Source of the DNA: Neorhizobium sp. UBA3556
GTDB taxonomy: Bacteria; Pseudomonadota; Alphaproteobacteria; Rhizobiales; Rhizobiaceae
DNA length: 64,000 bases
Assembly (NCBI GenBank): GCA_002376235.1
Contig: DFNX01000001.1
Coordinates: forward strand, 1 to 64,000
Direction of reading: 5' to 3'
The translations under genes were made by a program, and so were the position numbers. Each line of letters starts with the position of its first letter. Within the stretch, counting starts at the first letter, position 1. The notes beneath the pieces were generated by a model, which saw only the letters and a list, made by a program, of their open reading frames with translations, ran no database searches and had not been told where the DNA came from. Shown in pieces: positions 54,138 to 63,123 of this stretch.

Positions 54138-55173
54138 GGCAGGCCGGATGGGAAGGACCGATCTTCCCAAAGAGGAAACCACGAACACCGAACACCAGAA
54201 CGCCTCGCGGCGACGTGCGGAGATGCGCGTACGCCCGACAGGAGCCATACTGCCGCCCGCCAATATTCAGGGCAACGCTCTGATGGTCGTTATCGCCATC
54301 ATGGCATTTCTCGCCTGTCTCACGCTCGGCGCGGTCAGCATGGTTCGCGCCACTGCCGCCGGTTGGCAAAGCCAGATTTCGCGTGAAATCACCATTCAGA
54401 TCAAACCCGCCGATGGCCTGGACATGGACGCGGCCTTGAAGAAGGCTCGAGATCTGGCTCTGACCTTCGTCGGCACCAAGTCAGGCACGATCATGGATGA
54501 TGCCGCGACCGCAAGACTTCTCGAACCCTGGCTTGGCGCCGATCTGCAACTGGACGAACTGCCCGTTCCCCGGCTCGTCATCGTCACCATTGACGAAAGC
54601 AATCCGCCGGACTTCGAAGGCATGCGGGCGCTTTTGAAAACGGAATTGCCACAGGCGTTTCTGGACGACCACCGCACATGGGTCGATCGGCTCGTCTCCA
54701 TGGCGCGCACCACCGTGTGGATCGGCACCGGCGTGCTGATCCTCGTCTTTACCGCTATGATCCTGACCGTGATCTTCGCCACACGCGGTGCGCTTTCGGG
54801 CAATCGCCATATCGTCGAGGTCCTGCATTTTGTGGGGGCCGAGCGGACTTTCGTGGCGCAGGAATTCCAGAAACACTTTCTCAAGATCAGCCTCAAGGGT
54901 TCCGCAGTCGGCGGCGTTCTGGCGGCGCTGCTTTTCGCGACGGCAAGCCTGTGGCAATCAAGTTCGCGTGCTACACCCGAAAGTGAGCAGGCGATGGCGC
55001 TTTTTGGATCGTTTACGATCGGGTGGAGCGGTTATCTCGGGATTTTGGCAACCATGCTGATTATCGCCCTGCTGACCACGCTGACAGCGCGTTTCACCGT
55101 GATGCGGACAATCGACGAGATCGATCTTGTACGTTCCGATCCATCCCGATCCGATGGACTGCCGCCTTCGTGA
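54130..55173 (+). CDS. ftsX: Cell division protein FtsX
   Basis: 347 aa membrane partner of FtsE. Four helices: about 50-72 (GNALMVVIAIMAFLACLTLG), 198-220 (TTVWIGTGVLILVFTAMILT), 255-275 and 300-325, with the large periplasmic loop between the first two (about 75-195). The N-terminal cytosolic extension of ~45 residues is Arg/Glu-rich. Low sequence conservation is usual for FtsX. It is followed by the ydcF-type gene after 70 bases. Confidence 0.92.
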   Translation: MNEAGRMGRTDLPKEETTNTEHQNASRRRAEMRVRPTGAILPPANIQGNALMVVIAIMAFLACLTLGAVSMVRATAAGWQSQISREITIQIKPADGLDMDAALKKARDLALTFVGTKSGTIMDDAATARLLEPWLGADLQLDELPVPRLVIVTIDESNPPDFEGMRALLKTELPQAFLDDHRTWVDRLVSMARTTVWIGTGVLILVFTAMILTVIFATRGALSGNRHIVEVLHFVGAERTFVAQEFQKHFLKISLKGSAVGGVLAALLFATASLWQSSSRATPESEQAMALFGSFTIGWSGYLGILATMLIIALLTTLTARFTVMRTIDEIDLVRSDPSRSDGLPPS

Positions 55174-55243
55174 CATTCAATCATATTATTTGGTAACGTT
55201 TCGAGGACTATTCACCGCCTCAATCTGCGACTAATGACGGGTC

Positions 55244-55975
55244 ATGAAATTCGGCATGAGCAATCGCTGGAAACCCGAAAGCCGATCTCCGGGTCGGAAC
55301 GATATCGGGCTGTTGTCGCGCCATAGCGCCTTGCGGCGGTTCGCAAGGCGGCTGATCATGCTGGCCTTTATCGGCATGGCCATCCTCGGCGGCGGTTTTT
55401 TATGGTTCGCTGATTCGGTGACGTCGTTGCGCGCGCCCGATGGCGTGAAGGCGGATGCGATTGTGGTGCTCACCGGCGGCTATCTTCGCATCGAGCAGGC
55501 CGTGGGCCTTTTGCGCGACGGCGCGGGCAAGCGGCTGCTGATCTCCGGCGCGCACCCTTCCACCACGCCGACCCAGATCCGCAAGGCGACCCAGGCATCT
55601 GCCGATCTGTTCAAATGCTGTGTCGATATCGGTTATGACGCGATCGACACGATCGGCAACGCCAACGAGATCACCCGCTGGATCCATGACCACGGCTACA
55701 AGTCCGTGCTGGTGGTGACCAACAACTATCACATGCTGCGCAGCCTTCACGAACTGCGCCGCGCCGATCCCGCAACCGAATTCATCCCCTATCCGGTCGT
55801 CAATGCCGACCTTGCCCGCCGCGCCTGGTTCACCGAACCCGACACGCTACGCACCATGTTGTCGGAATACGGCAAGGTCGTGCTCGCCTCACTGAGAGAC
55901 TGGCTTGGCATGGCCCACTGGACCGGGCTTCGAACGGAAGAAGACACTGCCCCGACCAAGGGCCCTTCCCTTTGA
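55244..55975 (+). CDS. YdcF/ElyC-like DUF218 membrane protein
   Basis: 243 aa. An N-terminal transmembrane helix at about 33-53 is followed by a DUF218 domain: ADAIVVLTGGYLRIEQAVGL, KRLLISGAHPSTTP, and SVLVVTNNYHMLRSLHELRR. ElyC-type members affect envelope polysaccharide and peptidoglycan lipid carrier metabolism in E. coli. Its position between ftsEX and plsC, a conserved order in rhizobia, fits an envelope role. The exact function is unproven. Confidence 0.88.
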   Translation: MKFGMSNRWKPESRSPGRNDIGLLSRHSALRRFARRLIMLAFIGMAILGGGFLWFADSVTSLRAPDGVKADAIVVLTGGYLRIEQAVGLLRDGAGKRLLISGAHPSTTPTQIRKATQASADLFKCCVDIGYDAIDTIGNANEITRWIHDHGYKSVLVVTNNYHMLRSLHELRRADPATEFIPYPVVNADLARRAWFTEPDTLRTMLSEYGKVVLASLRDWLGMAHWTGLRTEEDTAPTKGPSL

Positions 55976-56048
55976 TCTCCTGGTCGAGAACTCTTTTTTC
56001 CTCGCTCGATCTCGTGTAGGCAACGCGCAATCCTCAAAGGAACCCATC

Positions 56049-56840
56049 ATGCTGTTGCTGCGCTCGATCCTGTTCAATACCGCGTTCTATACAAACACCA
56101 TCCTGCGCATGATCCTGCTGTCGCCCTACTATTTCCTTGCCCCGCGCAAGGCGGCTTTTCGCATTCCGAAAGCTTGGGCGGCATCCAACAACTGGCTGAT
56201 GGAAAAGATCGTCGGTGCGACGTTCGAGATCGAGGGCATGGAAAATATCCCCGAGGGCGGCTGCATCTTCGCCCCGAAACATCAGTCTGCCTGGGATACC
56301 TTCGCTCTACTGCCCTACCAGCGCGACCCGGTCTATATCCTGAAGCGCGAACTGATGTGGATCCCGCTCTTCGGTTGGTATGTGGCCAAACAGAAGATGA
56401 TCCCCGTCAATCGCGGCGCCCGCGGCAAGGTCATGGTCGAGGTGATGAAGCGGACGAAAGAGGAAATGGACGCCGGCCGCCAGCTGATCATCTATCCCGA
56501 AGGCACACGCAAACCGCCAGGAGCGTCGCCGGAATACCGATATGGCATCGCCCGCATCTATCGCGACGTCCAGGTTCCTGTCGTACCGATCGTTGCCCAT
56601 TGGGGCCTGTTCTGGGGCCGCCGCAAGCTGGTGAAATACCCCGGCCGCTTCAAGGTGCGCATCCTGCCGCCGATCCAGCCGGGCATGGACCCGGATGCCT
56701 TTTATGCGCATCTGATCGAGACGCTGGAAAAGGCGAGCGATGAACTTTTGATCGAAACCGTCGAGGCCAACCCGCACCTGCCACTGCCACCGACGGCCGC
56801 GAAGCGCCTGGCGGAGCTGCGGGGTCAATCGGCGGCCTGA
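56049..56840 (+). CDS. plsC: 1-acyl-sn-glycerol-3-phosphate acyltransferase
   Basis: 263 aa membrane acyltransferase that converts lysophosphatidate to phosphatidate in phospholipid synthesis. The HX4D motif is in APKHQSAWDTFALLPY, the glycerolipid-binding motif in KMIPVNRGARGKVMVE, and the IIYPEGTRKPPGASPEYRYG block is typical. The start at 56049 (MLLLRSILFN) follows AAAGGA; the longer frame to 55905 overlaps the DUF218 gene and is rejected. Its 3' end overlaps chaC by 16 bases tail to tail. Confidence 0.93.
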   Translation: MLLLRSILFNTAFYTNTILRMILLSPYYFLAPRKAAFRIPKAWAASNNWLMEKIVGATFEIEGMENIPEGGCIFAPKHQSAWDTFALLPYQRDPVYILKRELMWIPLFGWYVAKQKMIPVNRGARGKVMVEVMKRTKEEMDAGRQLIIYPEGTRKPPGASPEYRYGIARIYRDVQVPVVPIVAHWGLFWGRRKLVKYPGRFKVRILPPIQPGMDPDAFYAHLIETLEKASDELLIETVEANPHLPLPPTAAKRLAELRGQSAA

Positions 56841-57364
56841 GCCGCTTTCGGGCTGACAGCCGCGCCGACCGCCTCCAGCCAGAGATCGCGGATACCCATC
56901 TGCTTCAGCTGCGCCACGGTGTTCAGCACATAGGCATCGTTCGGTCCCGACTGGCCATGTGACCGAAGCACCACGCTTGCCGCCTCTTCCACGCTAAGGC
57001 TGCCTGCATATTGAGGGTGTTGGCGATCGACCACATAGGTGACCGCCCGCATCCGCCGCCCGTCCGGAAGGGCGATGGGCACAATCCGCTCCAGATAGAC
57101 ATTGGTGATGAGTTCGCGTTTGCGCAGGTAGTCGATAGCATCAGCCCGGTCTTTGTCGTCAACCCGGAACGCCATGCCACGGCAGGAGCCACCGCGATCA
57201 AGCCCCATGACGAGCCCCGGCTGATCAACGGTGCCGCGATGGGCCGTGGACCGGATGCAGAGCGACCGGCGAAACCCGTGAACGCGGGCAACATGCCGTT
57301 CCACATAGGGAAATCCCGGATTCCACATCAGTGATCCGTAGCCAAAGACCCAAAATTCGTCCAT
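56825..57364 (-). CDS. chaC: ChaC-type gamma-glutamylcyclotransferase
   Basis: 179 aa. Degrades glutathione to 5-oxoproline and Cys-Gly in the cytosol. The substrate loop FWVFGYGSLMWNPGFPY and the catalytic Glu region (YLRKRELITNVYLERIVPI) fit ChaC. The start at 57364 (MDEFWVFGYG) is chosen over 57376 by family alignment. It overlaps the 3' end of plsC on the opposite strand and is divergent from the DUF2125 gene with a 52-base gap. Confidence 0.92.
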   Translation of the reverse strand: MDEFWVFGYGSLMWNPGFPYVERHVARVHGFRRSLCIRSTAHRGTVDQPGLVMGLDRGGSCRGMAFRVDDKDRADAIDYLRKRELITNVYLERIVPIALPDGRRMRAVTYVVDRQHPQYAGSLSVEEAASVVLRSHGQSGPNDAYVLNTVAQLKQMGIRDLWLEAVGAAVSPKAAQAAD

Positions 57365-57416
57365 ATCGCACGCCATGTCATCGCTTTAGTTTGCGTCGCA
57401 CAATTGGGAGAACAAG

Positions 57417-58421
57417 ATGGCAGCGTCAAGCCGAACCGGCGTCAGCACCAAATTATGGCTACTTGCCGGCACCGTTGTGCTCGTCATAGCGCTCTATACG
57501 GCAGGCTGGTTCTATGCCGCGTCGATGCTACGGGAGAAAACGCTGCTTCTTCTCGGCAGTCAGGCGGATGCCGGCATCTCGGCATCTTGCGAAAATGCTG
57601 AATATCGCGGTTATCCCTTCCGCATCGGCCTGTTCTGCTCGAAGGTCGATGTCGATGATACGATAAACGGCATATCCGCAAGCTTCGGCTCGCTGCGTTC
57701 GGCGGCTCAGGTCTATAATCCGGGCCATATCGTCTGGGAGCTCGATGCGCCGTCCGAAGTGCGCACCGGTCATGGTCTTTCCATCGCCAGCACCTGGGAA
57801 ACTCTGCAATCCAGCCTCGTGACCAAGCTGAAGGGTGTCGAGCGCGCCTCCATGGTCATCGAGAAGCCGAAGACGACCATCATGTCGTCGGCTAACGGGC
57901 AGGCATTCGATATCGCCGCCGACCAGTCGGAAATCCATCTGCGCCAGAACGGTGCTGATCTGGATGCCGCCATCCAGTTGCAGAATGCAACGACTACCGC
58001 CAAGGGCCTGCCGCAGCTTTTGCCCGCCACCAACACCAGCATCGACGTGACCCTTAAAGACCGCGCCGGCGTTCTGGATGGAAGTGACAGAAACGGGCTT
58101 GCGCTTCATGGTTCGGAAGGCGAACTTCGTGAATTCAAGGCCGATCTCGGGCAAGGTCAGGTTCTGACGCTGGCCGGCCCGTTCTCTTTCGATGACAGGG
58201 GCCGCATGTCCGGCAAGCTGAAGCTGAGGATCGAGGATATTCCGGCTTGGCAGGATAGCCTCAGCCGAGCATTTCCGGGCCTGGAATCGACCATCGGCAC
58301 AGCGGCAAACATGCTGCAAGCGCTCGGCGGTGGTGAGAAGGCTTCTCTCGATATTACCATCCGTCGCGGCAAGGTGTTTGCCGGCGGCCTGATCCCGATC
58401 GGCGAAATCCCGCCGATCTGA
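57417..58421 (+). CDS. DUF2125 family protein
   Basis: 334 aa. An N-terminal signal anchor at about 12-34 (LWLLAGTVVLVIALYTAGWF YAAS). The rest is periplasmic and belongs to DUF2125, an alphaproteobacterial family of unknown function with two Cys in ISASCENAEYRGYPFRIGLF C. The body shows beta-rich repeats reminiscent of AsmA-like lipid-transfer proteins (EIHLRQNGADLDAAIQLQNA). GGGAGAA lies upstream of the ATG. It converges on tyrC. Confidence 0.85.
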   Translation: MAASSRTGVSTKLWLLAGTVVLVIALYTAGWFYAASMLREKTLLLLGSQADAGISASCENAEYRGYPFRIGLFCSKVDVDDTINGISASFGSLRSAAQVYNPGHIVWELDAPSEVRTGHGLSIASTWETLQSSLVTKLKGVERASMVIEKPKTTIMSSANGQAFDIAADQSEIHLRQNGADLDAAIQLQNATTTAKGLPQLLPATNTSIDVTLKDRAGVLDGSDRNGLALHGSEGELREFKADLGQGQVLTLAGPFSFDDRGRMSGKLKLRIEDIPAWQDSLSRAFPGLESTIGTAANMLQALGGGEKASLDITIRRGKVFAGGLIPIGEIPPI

Positions 58422-58472
58422 GCAGCACCGTCCGAAGCCGGGACCGGCCTCGGATAGTCTCATGACACGGAT

Positions 58473-59405
58473 TTATTTCTTCGTGTCGAGCGCGTGGCGA
58501 CCGAAGTCCGGCGCATCCACATCCTGACCGGCCTGGATGATAGAGCGACGGACGGCCCGCGTGCGGGTGAAGAGTTCGAACAGCTTGTCGCCCTCGCCCC
58601 AGCGGATCGCCCGCTGCAGATAGGCGAGATCTTCGGAAAACCGTGCCAGCATTTCGAGGATCGCATCCTTGTTATGCAGGCAGATATCACGCCACATGGT
58701 CGGATCGGATGCGGCCAGACGGGTGAAGTCGCGAAAACCGGAAGCGGAATATTTGATCACTTCCGATTCCGTCACCGTTTCCAGATCGTCAGCCGTACCA
58801 ACGATATTGTAGGCGATGATATGCGGCAGATGCGAAACGATCGCCAGCACCTTGTCATGGTGCTGCGGGTCCATGTCGTCCACCCGCGAACCAAGCGCCA
58901 TCCAGAACGCTTTCAGCTTATCCAGCGCAGCGCCATCGGTATCCGGCAGCGGCGTAAAGATGCACCAGCGATCACGGAACAGACCGGCAAAACCGGCATC
59001 CGGGCCGGACTTTTCCGTGCCCGCCAGCGGATGGCCCGGGATGAAATGCACGTGGTCCGGCATATGCGGCGCCATCTGCGCGATGACGGAAGCCTTGGTT
59101 GAACCGACATCGGTAACGATCGCGCCCGGCTTCAGCGAGCCGGCAATCTGCTGCGCAACCGCTTCCGAGGCGCCGACCGGCACCGAGACGATGACGAGAT
59201 CCGCATCCCTCACCGCATCGGCGGCCGAGACCGTATATTCGGTGCCGAGCTCCAGCTCTTCGGCGCGTTTCAGCGTCTCTTCGCTGCGCGTCGAGACGAC
59301 CACATGTTTCGCGAGCGCCAGCTGTTTGACGTCGCGGGCGATCGACGAGCCGATCAGGCCGATGCCGATCAGCGCGATCCGCTCGAAATGCACCTCACTC
59401 ATCAT
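58473..59405 (-). CDS. tyrC: Prephenate/arogenate dehydrogenase family protein
   Basis: 310 aa NAD(P)-dependent enzyme of tyrosine synthesis. Rossmann motif ERIALIGIGLIGSSIARDVK, the catalytic His region HFIPGHPLAGTEKSGPDAGF and the C-terminal SHLPHIIAYNIVGTA all match the TyrA/TyrC family. The cofactor and substrate preference (prephenate or arogenate) cannot be read from the sequence. The start ATG overlaps the hisC stop (ATGA). The hisC-tyrC pair is the usual rhizobial order and suggests the aminotransferase also serves aromatic amino acids. Confidence 0.93.
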   Translation of the reverse strand: MMSEVHFERIALIGIGLIGSSIARDVKQLALAKHVVVSTRSEETLKRAEELELGTEYTVSAADAVRDADLVIVSVPVGASEAVAQQIAGSLKPGAIVTDVGSTKASVIAQMAPHMPDHVHFIPGHPLAGTEKSGPDAGFAGLFRDRWCIFTPLPDTDGAALDKLKAFWMALGSRVDDMDPQHHDKVLAIVSHLPHIIAYNIVGTADDLETVTESEVIKYSASGFRDFTRLAASDPTMWRDICLHNKDAILEMLARFSEDLAYLQRAIRWGEGDKLFELFTRTRAVRRSIIQAGQDVDAPDFGRHALDTKK

Positions 59406-60508
59406 TTCAGTCCCATGAATTCGCCGAGCGCTTCGATCACGCCGCGATTGGCTTCTTCCGAGCCGACAGTCATGCGCAGAGCATTCGGCAAGCCATACCC
59501 CTTCACCATGCGCAGGATATAGCCGCGGCTGGTGAGAAATTCGTCGGCATCCGGCGCACGCTTGCCGTCGACGTCGGGGAAATGGATCAGCACGAAATTC
59601 GTTACCGAAGGCGTGACCTTCAGACCGATTGTCTCGAAGGCATGGGTCAGCTTGTCCTTCCAGAGCAGGTTGTGCTCGACCGCCTCAACGATGAAATCCT
59701 GATCGCGCATGGCGGCAGCACCGGCAGCGATTGCCGGCGCGTTCATGTTGAACGGGCCGCGCACACGGTTCAGCGCATCGAGAATGCCGGTCGGACCATA
59801 CATCCAGCCGACGCGCAAGGCGGCAAGGCCATAAGCCTTGGAGAAAGTTCGGCACATGACGACGTTCTTGTTCTGAGAAACCAGTTCGACGCCCGCTTCG
59901 TAGTCGTTCTTGCGCACATATTCCGCATAGGCAGCATCGAGAACGAGGATGACATTCTTCGGCAGGCCGGCATGCAGCCGGCGTATATCGGCAACAGGGA
60001 CGTAAGTGCCCGTCGGGTTGCCCGGATTGGCGATGAAGACGAGCTTGGTCTTTTCGGTGACGGCCGCCAAGATCGCGTCGACATCGACCGTGTAGTCCTT
60101 CTCCGGCACTTCAATTGCCTGGGCACCGGCGCCCATGATCTGGATCTTGTAGACGAGGAAGCCGTGCTGGGTGATGATCGCCTCGTCACCGGCGCCGAGA
60201 TAGACGTGGCAGAGAAGACCCAGCAGCTCGTCCGAACCGTTACCACACATGATATTGGCGACGTTCAGCCCGTGCACGGAAGCGATCGCTTCGCGCAATG
60301 CCATTGCCTGCCCGTCCGGATAAAGCTCCAGATGACCGGCGGACTGACGAAAGGCCTCGATCGCCTTGGGGCTGGCACCGAGCGGCGTTTCATTGGACGA
60401 AAGCTTGAACACGCGCGCAACGCCGGGAGCATGTTCCTTGCCGGGCACATAGGCGGCGATATCCAGAATGCCTGGACGCGGAACGGGCTCACTCACAACG
60501 ATGCTCAT
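59402..60508 (-). CDS. hisC: Histidinol-phosphate aminotransferase
   Basis: 368 aa PLP aminotransferase. Phosphate-binding and PLP motifs are GNGSDELLGLLCHVYLGAGD, ANPGNPTGTYVPVADI and the PLP Lys in CRTFSKAYGLAALRVGW. It catalyses imidazole acetol phosphate amination in histidine synthesis; in rhizobia such enzymes beside tyrC often also transaminate prephenate or aromatic 2-oxo acids, which is inferred from the pairing. It overlaps tyrC by ATGA. The upstream gap to the NTF2-like gene is 141 bases. Confidence 0.94.
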   Translation of the reverse strand: MSIVVSEPVPRPGILDIAAYVPGKEHAPGVARVFKLSSNETPLGASPKAIEAFRQSAGHLELYPDGQAMALREAIASVHGLNVANIMCGNGSDELLGLLCHVYLGAGDEAIITQHGFLVYKIQIMGAGAQAIEVPEKDYTVDVDAILAAVTEKTKLVFIANPGNPTGTYVPVADIRRLHAGLPKNVILVLDAAYAEYVRKNDYEAGVELVSQNKNVVMCRTFSKAYGLAALRVGWMYGPTGILDALNRVRGPFNMNAPAIAAGAAAMRDQDFIVEAVEHNLLWKDKLTHAFETIGLKVTPSVTNFVLIHFPDVDGKRAPDADEFLTSRGYILRMVKGYGLPNALRMTVGSEEANRGVIEALGEFMGLK

Positions 60509-60649
60509 CGGATCAACCTTCTTGGAAATGCCTGCTCTGGCAGGGATGTGAGAGGGATTAAAGCCGAAAACGATGCTTGTCGAGTAGAACTGTCGGAACG
60601 ATCAGCCCCTAACCGTCTTTCAGGTAACCAACATCTTATGGAGACAATC

Positions 60650-61078
60650 ATGAGCACCGGAGACCATGAAGACATCAAGGTCCTGCTGCGGGACTGGATG
60701 GCCGCTTTGCGGACAAAGGATACGAGCGAAATTATCCGCTGTCAGTCAACAACGATCCGGCAATTTTCATTGGCCCCTCCGCTGCAGGAGGCAGGCAACA
60801 ACAAGGCAGCGCTACAAGCCTGGCTGGATACCTGGGATGGGCCGCTTGAATTCGATATCCGCGACACTGACCTGAGGATTGGAGGCGATATCGCCTGGTG
60901 TTCCGCATTGGCATGGTTGGGCGGCATCAAGAAAGGCGGACAGAAGATCGGTTTCTGGTTTCGCCTGACCATTGCTTTTGCCCGTGAGGATGGGCGCTGG
61001 CTGATCGCCCACACCCATGAATCCGTGCCCTTCGCGATGGAAGGACAACCTCTGGCGATCTTCGACCTTCAGCCCTGA
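60650..61078 (+). CDS. Nuclear transport factor 2-like (SnoaL/DUF4440) protein
   Basis: 142 aa cone-shaped alpha+beta-barrel fold by pattern: N-terminal helix VLLRDWMAALRTKDTSEIIR, central strands ALQAWLDTWDGPLEFDIRDT and C-terminal FRLTIAFAREDGRWLIAHTH ESVPF, typical of ketosteroid isomerase-like proteins. Many are enzymes of unknown substrate or stress-related. The start at 60650 has GGAG 7 bases upstream. It ends inside the 3' end of the methyltransferase gene on the other strand (10-base overlap). Confidence 0.87.
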   Translation: MSTGDHEDIKVLLRDWMAALRTKDTSEIIRCQSTTIRQFSLAPPLQEAGNNKAALQAWLDTWDGPLEFDIRDTDLRIGGDIAWCSALAWLGGIKKGGQKIGFWFRLTIAFAREDGRWLIAHTHESVPFAMEGQPLAIFDLQP

Positions 61079-61818
61079 TTGTTTTCGCGTGTGGTGCGAA
61101 CGCCCTGCGGCGCCAGCACCGGAACGAAGACGCGGCGTGACGCACGGGCGGCAACCGGCAAGCCCTGATAGAGCCGCTTCTGCGCCTCGATGACGATGAC
61201 GCCTGAAAAGACCGGCCAGAACCGCCGGCCCAACCGCTCGAAGATGTGCCTGGCTTTCAGAACCGCACGCACCTTCGATGGCGGAAAGAACAATGCTTCA
61301 GCTGCAGCACCCGGCGTAAAATTCGCCTCCCGCAGCAGTGTCGTAAGCTGGCTGCGCGAATAGGGACGGCCTGATCCGAAGGGTGTATGTTCCATGCGCG
61401 CCCATACGCCGCGCCGGTTGGGAACGACGATGACAAGCCGTCCTCCAGGGGCGAGCACACGCCAGATTTCCTTCAGGCTTTCGCGTGGGTTTTCGGTAAA
61501 TTCCAGCGAATGCACCATCAGAACGCGATCTACGGAACTGTCCGGCAACGGCAATTCCTCATCGAAGACGAGCGCAGTGGAGGAGTTTTCGCCAACCGGC
61601 CAGTTTACCGCGCCCTGCCCTGCCGGCATGAAGGCGAAGGTACGCTCCGTATCGGCCCTGAACCGGTCGAGATAAGGCACTGCATATCCCAGCCCGACCA
61701 ACCGCTCTTCCGGCAGCCGTGCCCAGAGCGAGGATAGCGCCATTGCAATCGACTGCTCCGCCAGACGGCCGAGCGCGGAATGATAGAACTCACGAAGGTC
61801 AACAATATCGACGGACAA
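61069..61818 (-). CDS. SAM-dependent methyltransferase
   Basis: 249 aa if started at TTG 61818, giving MSVDIVDLREFYHSALGRLA. That fits the conserved N-terminus of this alphaproteobacterial class I methyltransferase family. The frame runs to an ATG at 61887, but that would leave only 20 bases to the divergent gloB. SAM region GLGYAVPYLDRF is degenerate; the core NSSTALVFDEELPLPDSSVD, VLMVHSLEFTENPRESLKEI and GRLVIVVPNRRGVWAR are clear. The substrate is unknown. It is divergent from gloB, as in other rhizobia. Confidence 0.82.
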   Translation of the reverse strand: MSVDIVDLREFYHSALGRLAEQSIAMALSSLWARLPEERLVGLGYAVPYLDRFRADTERTFAFMPAGQGAVNWPVGENSSTALVFDEELPLPDSSVDRVLMVHSLEFTENPRESLKEIWRVLAPGGRLVIVVPNRRGVWARMEHTPFGSGRPYSRSQLTTLLREANFTPGAAAEALFFPPSKVRAVLKARHIFERLGRRFWPVFSGVIVIEAQKRLYQGLPVAARASRRVFVPVLAPQGVRTTRENNQG

Positions 61819-61907
61819 AACGCAAATGCTCGTGTTCAGTGGTTGGACTAAAGCGTGCCTCTCTCTACATTGTGGCGGAAGAAGCATTGAGCAATAGGTC
61901 TATCCCG

Positions 61908-62678
61908 ATGAAGCCTTTGGAAATCGAAGTTTTTTCCTGCAGAAGCGATAATTATGGCGTTCTGGTACATGAGCCGGAAAGCGGATTGACGGTTTCGATC
62001 GATGCGCCGGAAGAGAAGCCCATTGTTGAGGCGGCCACCCGGCGTGGATGGAAACTCACCCATATCTTCACCACCCACCATCATACCGACCATGTGGAAG
62101 CCAATCTGGCTCTGAAGGAACGTTACGGCCTGCAGATCATCGGACCTGCAAATGAAGCAGTCGCAATCCCCGGTCTCGACAAGGGCGTAATCGATGGTGA
62201 CGAATTCCAGTTCGGCGAACATCTGGTCCGCGTGATCGAAACACCCGGCCACACCGCGGGCCACATCTGTTTCCATTTCCCTGATGACAAGATCCTGTTC
62301 GCTGCCGACACGCTTTTCGCGCTCGGTTGCGGACGCCTGTTCGAACGGCCGGCCGCCGATATGTGGCATTCATTGCAAAAGCTCGCGGTTCTTCCGGATG
62401 AGACCGCCATATATTTCGGCCACGAATATACGCTCTCCAACGCAAAGTTTGCGTTGACGATCGACCCCGACAACGAAGCACTTCAGCGCCGCGCGGCCCA
62501 GATAGAACAACTCCGCACCGAGGGAAATTTCACCATCCCCACCATGATGGGGCTGGAAAAGGAGACCAATCCATTCCTGCGTGCCAAGGACCCGAAAATC
62601 CGCCGCAACCTGCTGATGGAAGGCAAGACGAATGAGGAAGTCTTTGCCGAGATCCGCAAGCGCAAGGACAATTTCTAA
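61908..62678 (+). CDS. gloB: Hydroxyacylglutathione hydrolase (glyoxalase II)
   Basis: 256 aa metallo-beta-lactamase-fold enzyme hydrolysing S-lactoylglutathione, the second step of methylglyoxal removal. The metal motif is FTTHHHTDHVEANLALK (THxHxDH), further ligands are ETPGHTAGHICFH, FAADTLFALGCGRLFE and YFGHEYTLSNAKFAL. The C-terminal glutathione-binding region (NPFLRAKDPKIRRNLL) is present. The start at 61908 (MKPLEIEVFS) has no strong ribosome site, but all homologues start near here. Confidence 0.95.
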   Translation: MKPLEIEVFSCRSDNYGVLVHEPESGLTVSIDAPEEKPIVEAATRRGWKLTHIFTTHHHTDHVEANLALKERYGLQIIGPANEAVAIPGLDKGVIDGDEFQFGEHLVRVIETPGHTAGHICFHFPDDKILFAADTLFALGCGRLFERPAADMWHSLQKLAVLPDETAIYFGHEYTLSNAKFALTIDPDNEALQRRAAQIEQLRTEGNFTIPTMMGLEKETNPFLRAKDPKIRRNLLMEGKTNEEVFAEIRKRKDNF

Positions 62679-62682
62679 AGCG

Positions 62683-63120
62683 ATGACGTCGGCTTCTTCA
62701 AAACAGACCGCTGAGGAAATCATCGCGATACTCAGTATGCAGCGCCACCCGGAAGGCGGATGGTATGCCGAGACCTTTCGCGACGGCGACGGCCGAAGCC
62801 GGAGCGCCTCGACAGCGATCTATTACCTGCTGCAGGCGGGCGAACGGTCGCACTGGCACCGCGTCCGTGATGCAGCCGAGGTCTGGCACTTCTATGCCGG
62901 CGATCCGCTGTTGTTGAAGATCTCGGACGGGATGACAATCGAGGAAATCCGCTTGGGCACGAACCTTGCCGCCGGTGAGCGCCCGCAAGGCGTGGTACCG
63001 GCAAATGCCTGGCAGGCAGCCGAACCGCTGGGCGCGTTCGCTCTTGTCGGTTGCACCGTTGCACCGGGCTTCGAGTTTTCAAGTTTTGAAATGGCAGAGC
63101 CCGGCTGGGAGCCGGGCTGA
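62683..63120 (+). CDS. DUF985 cupin protein
   Basis: 145 aa. Beta-barrel cupin of the DUF985 (Cupin_5) family: LSMQRHPEGGWYAETFRDGD, STAIYYLLQAGERSHWHRVR, and DAAEVWHFYAGDPLLLKISD, with the two His of HWHRV and EVWHFYAG as likely metal or ligand residues. No enzyme activity is established. The ATG starts 4 bases after the gloB stop, so the two are co-translated. It converges on the DMT transporter gene. Confidence 0.92.
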   Translation: MTSASSKQTAEEIIAILSMQRHPEGGWYAETFRDGDGRSRSASTAIYYLLQAGERSHWHRVRDAAEVWHFYAGDPLLLKISDGMTIEEIRLGTNLAAGERPQGVVPANAWQAAEPLGAFALVGCTVAPGFEFSSFEMAEPGWEPG

Positions 63121-63123
63121 CCA

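Noticed and set aside
59582..60649. 5' extension of the NTF2-like ORF across hisC
   Set aside because: The first 350 codons are antisense to hisC; the real start has GGAG at 60640-60643 and ATG at 60650.
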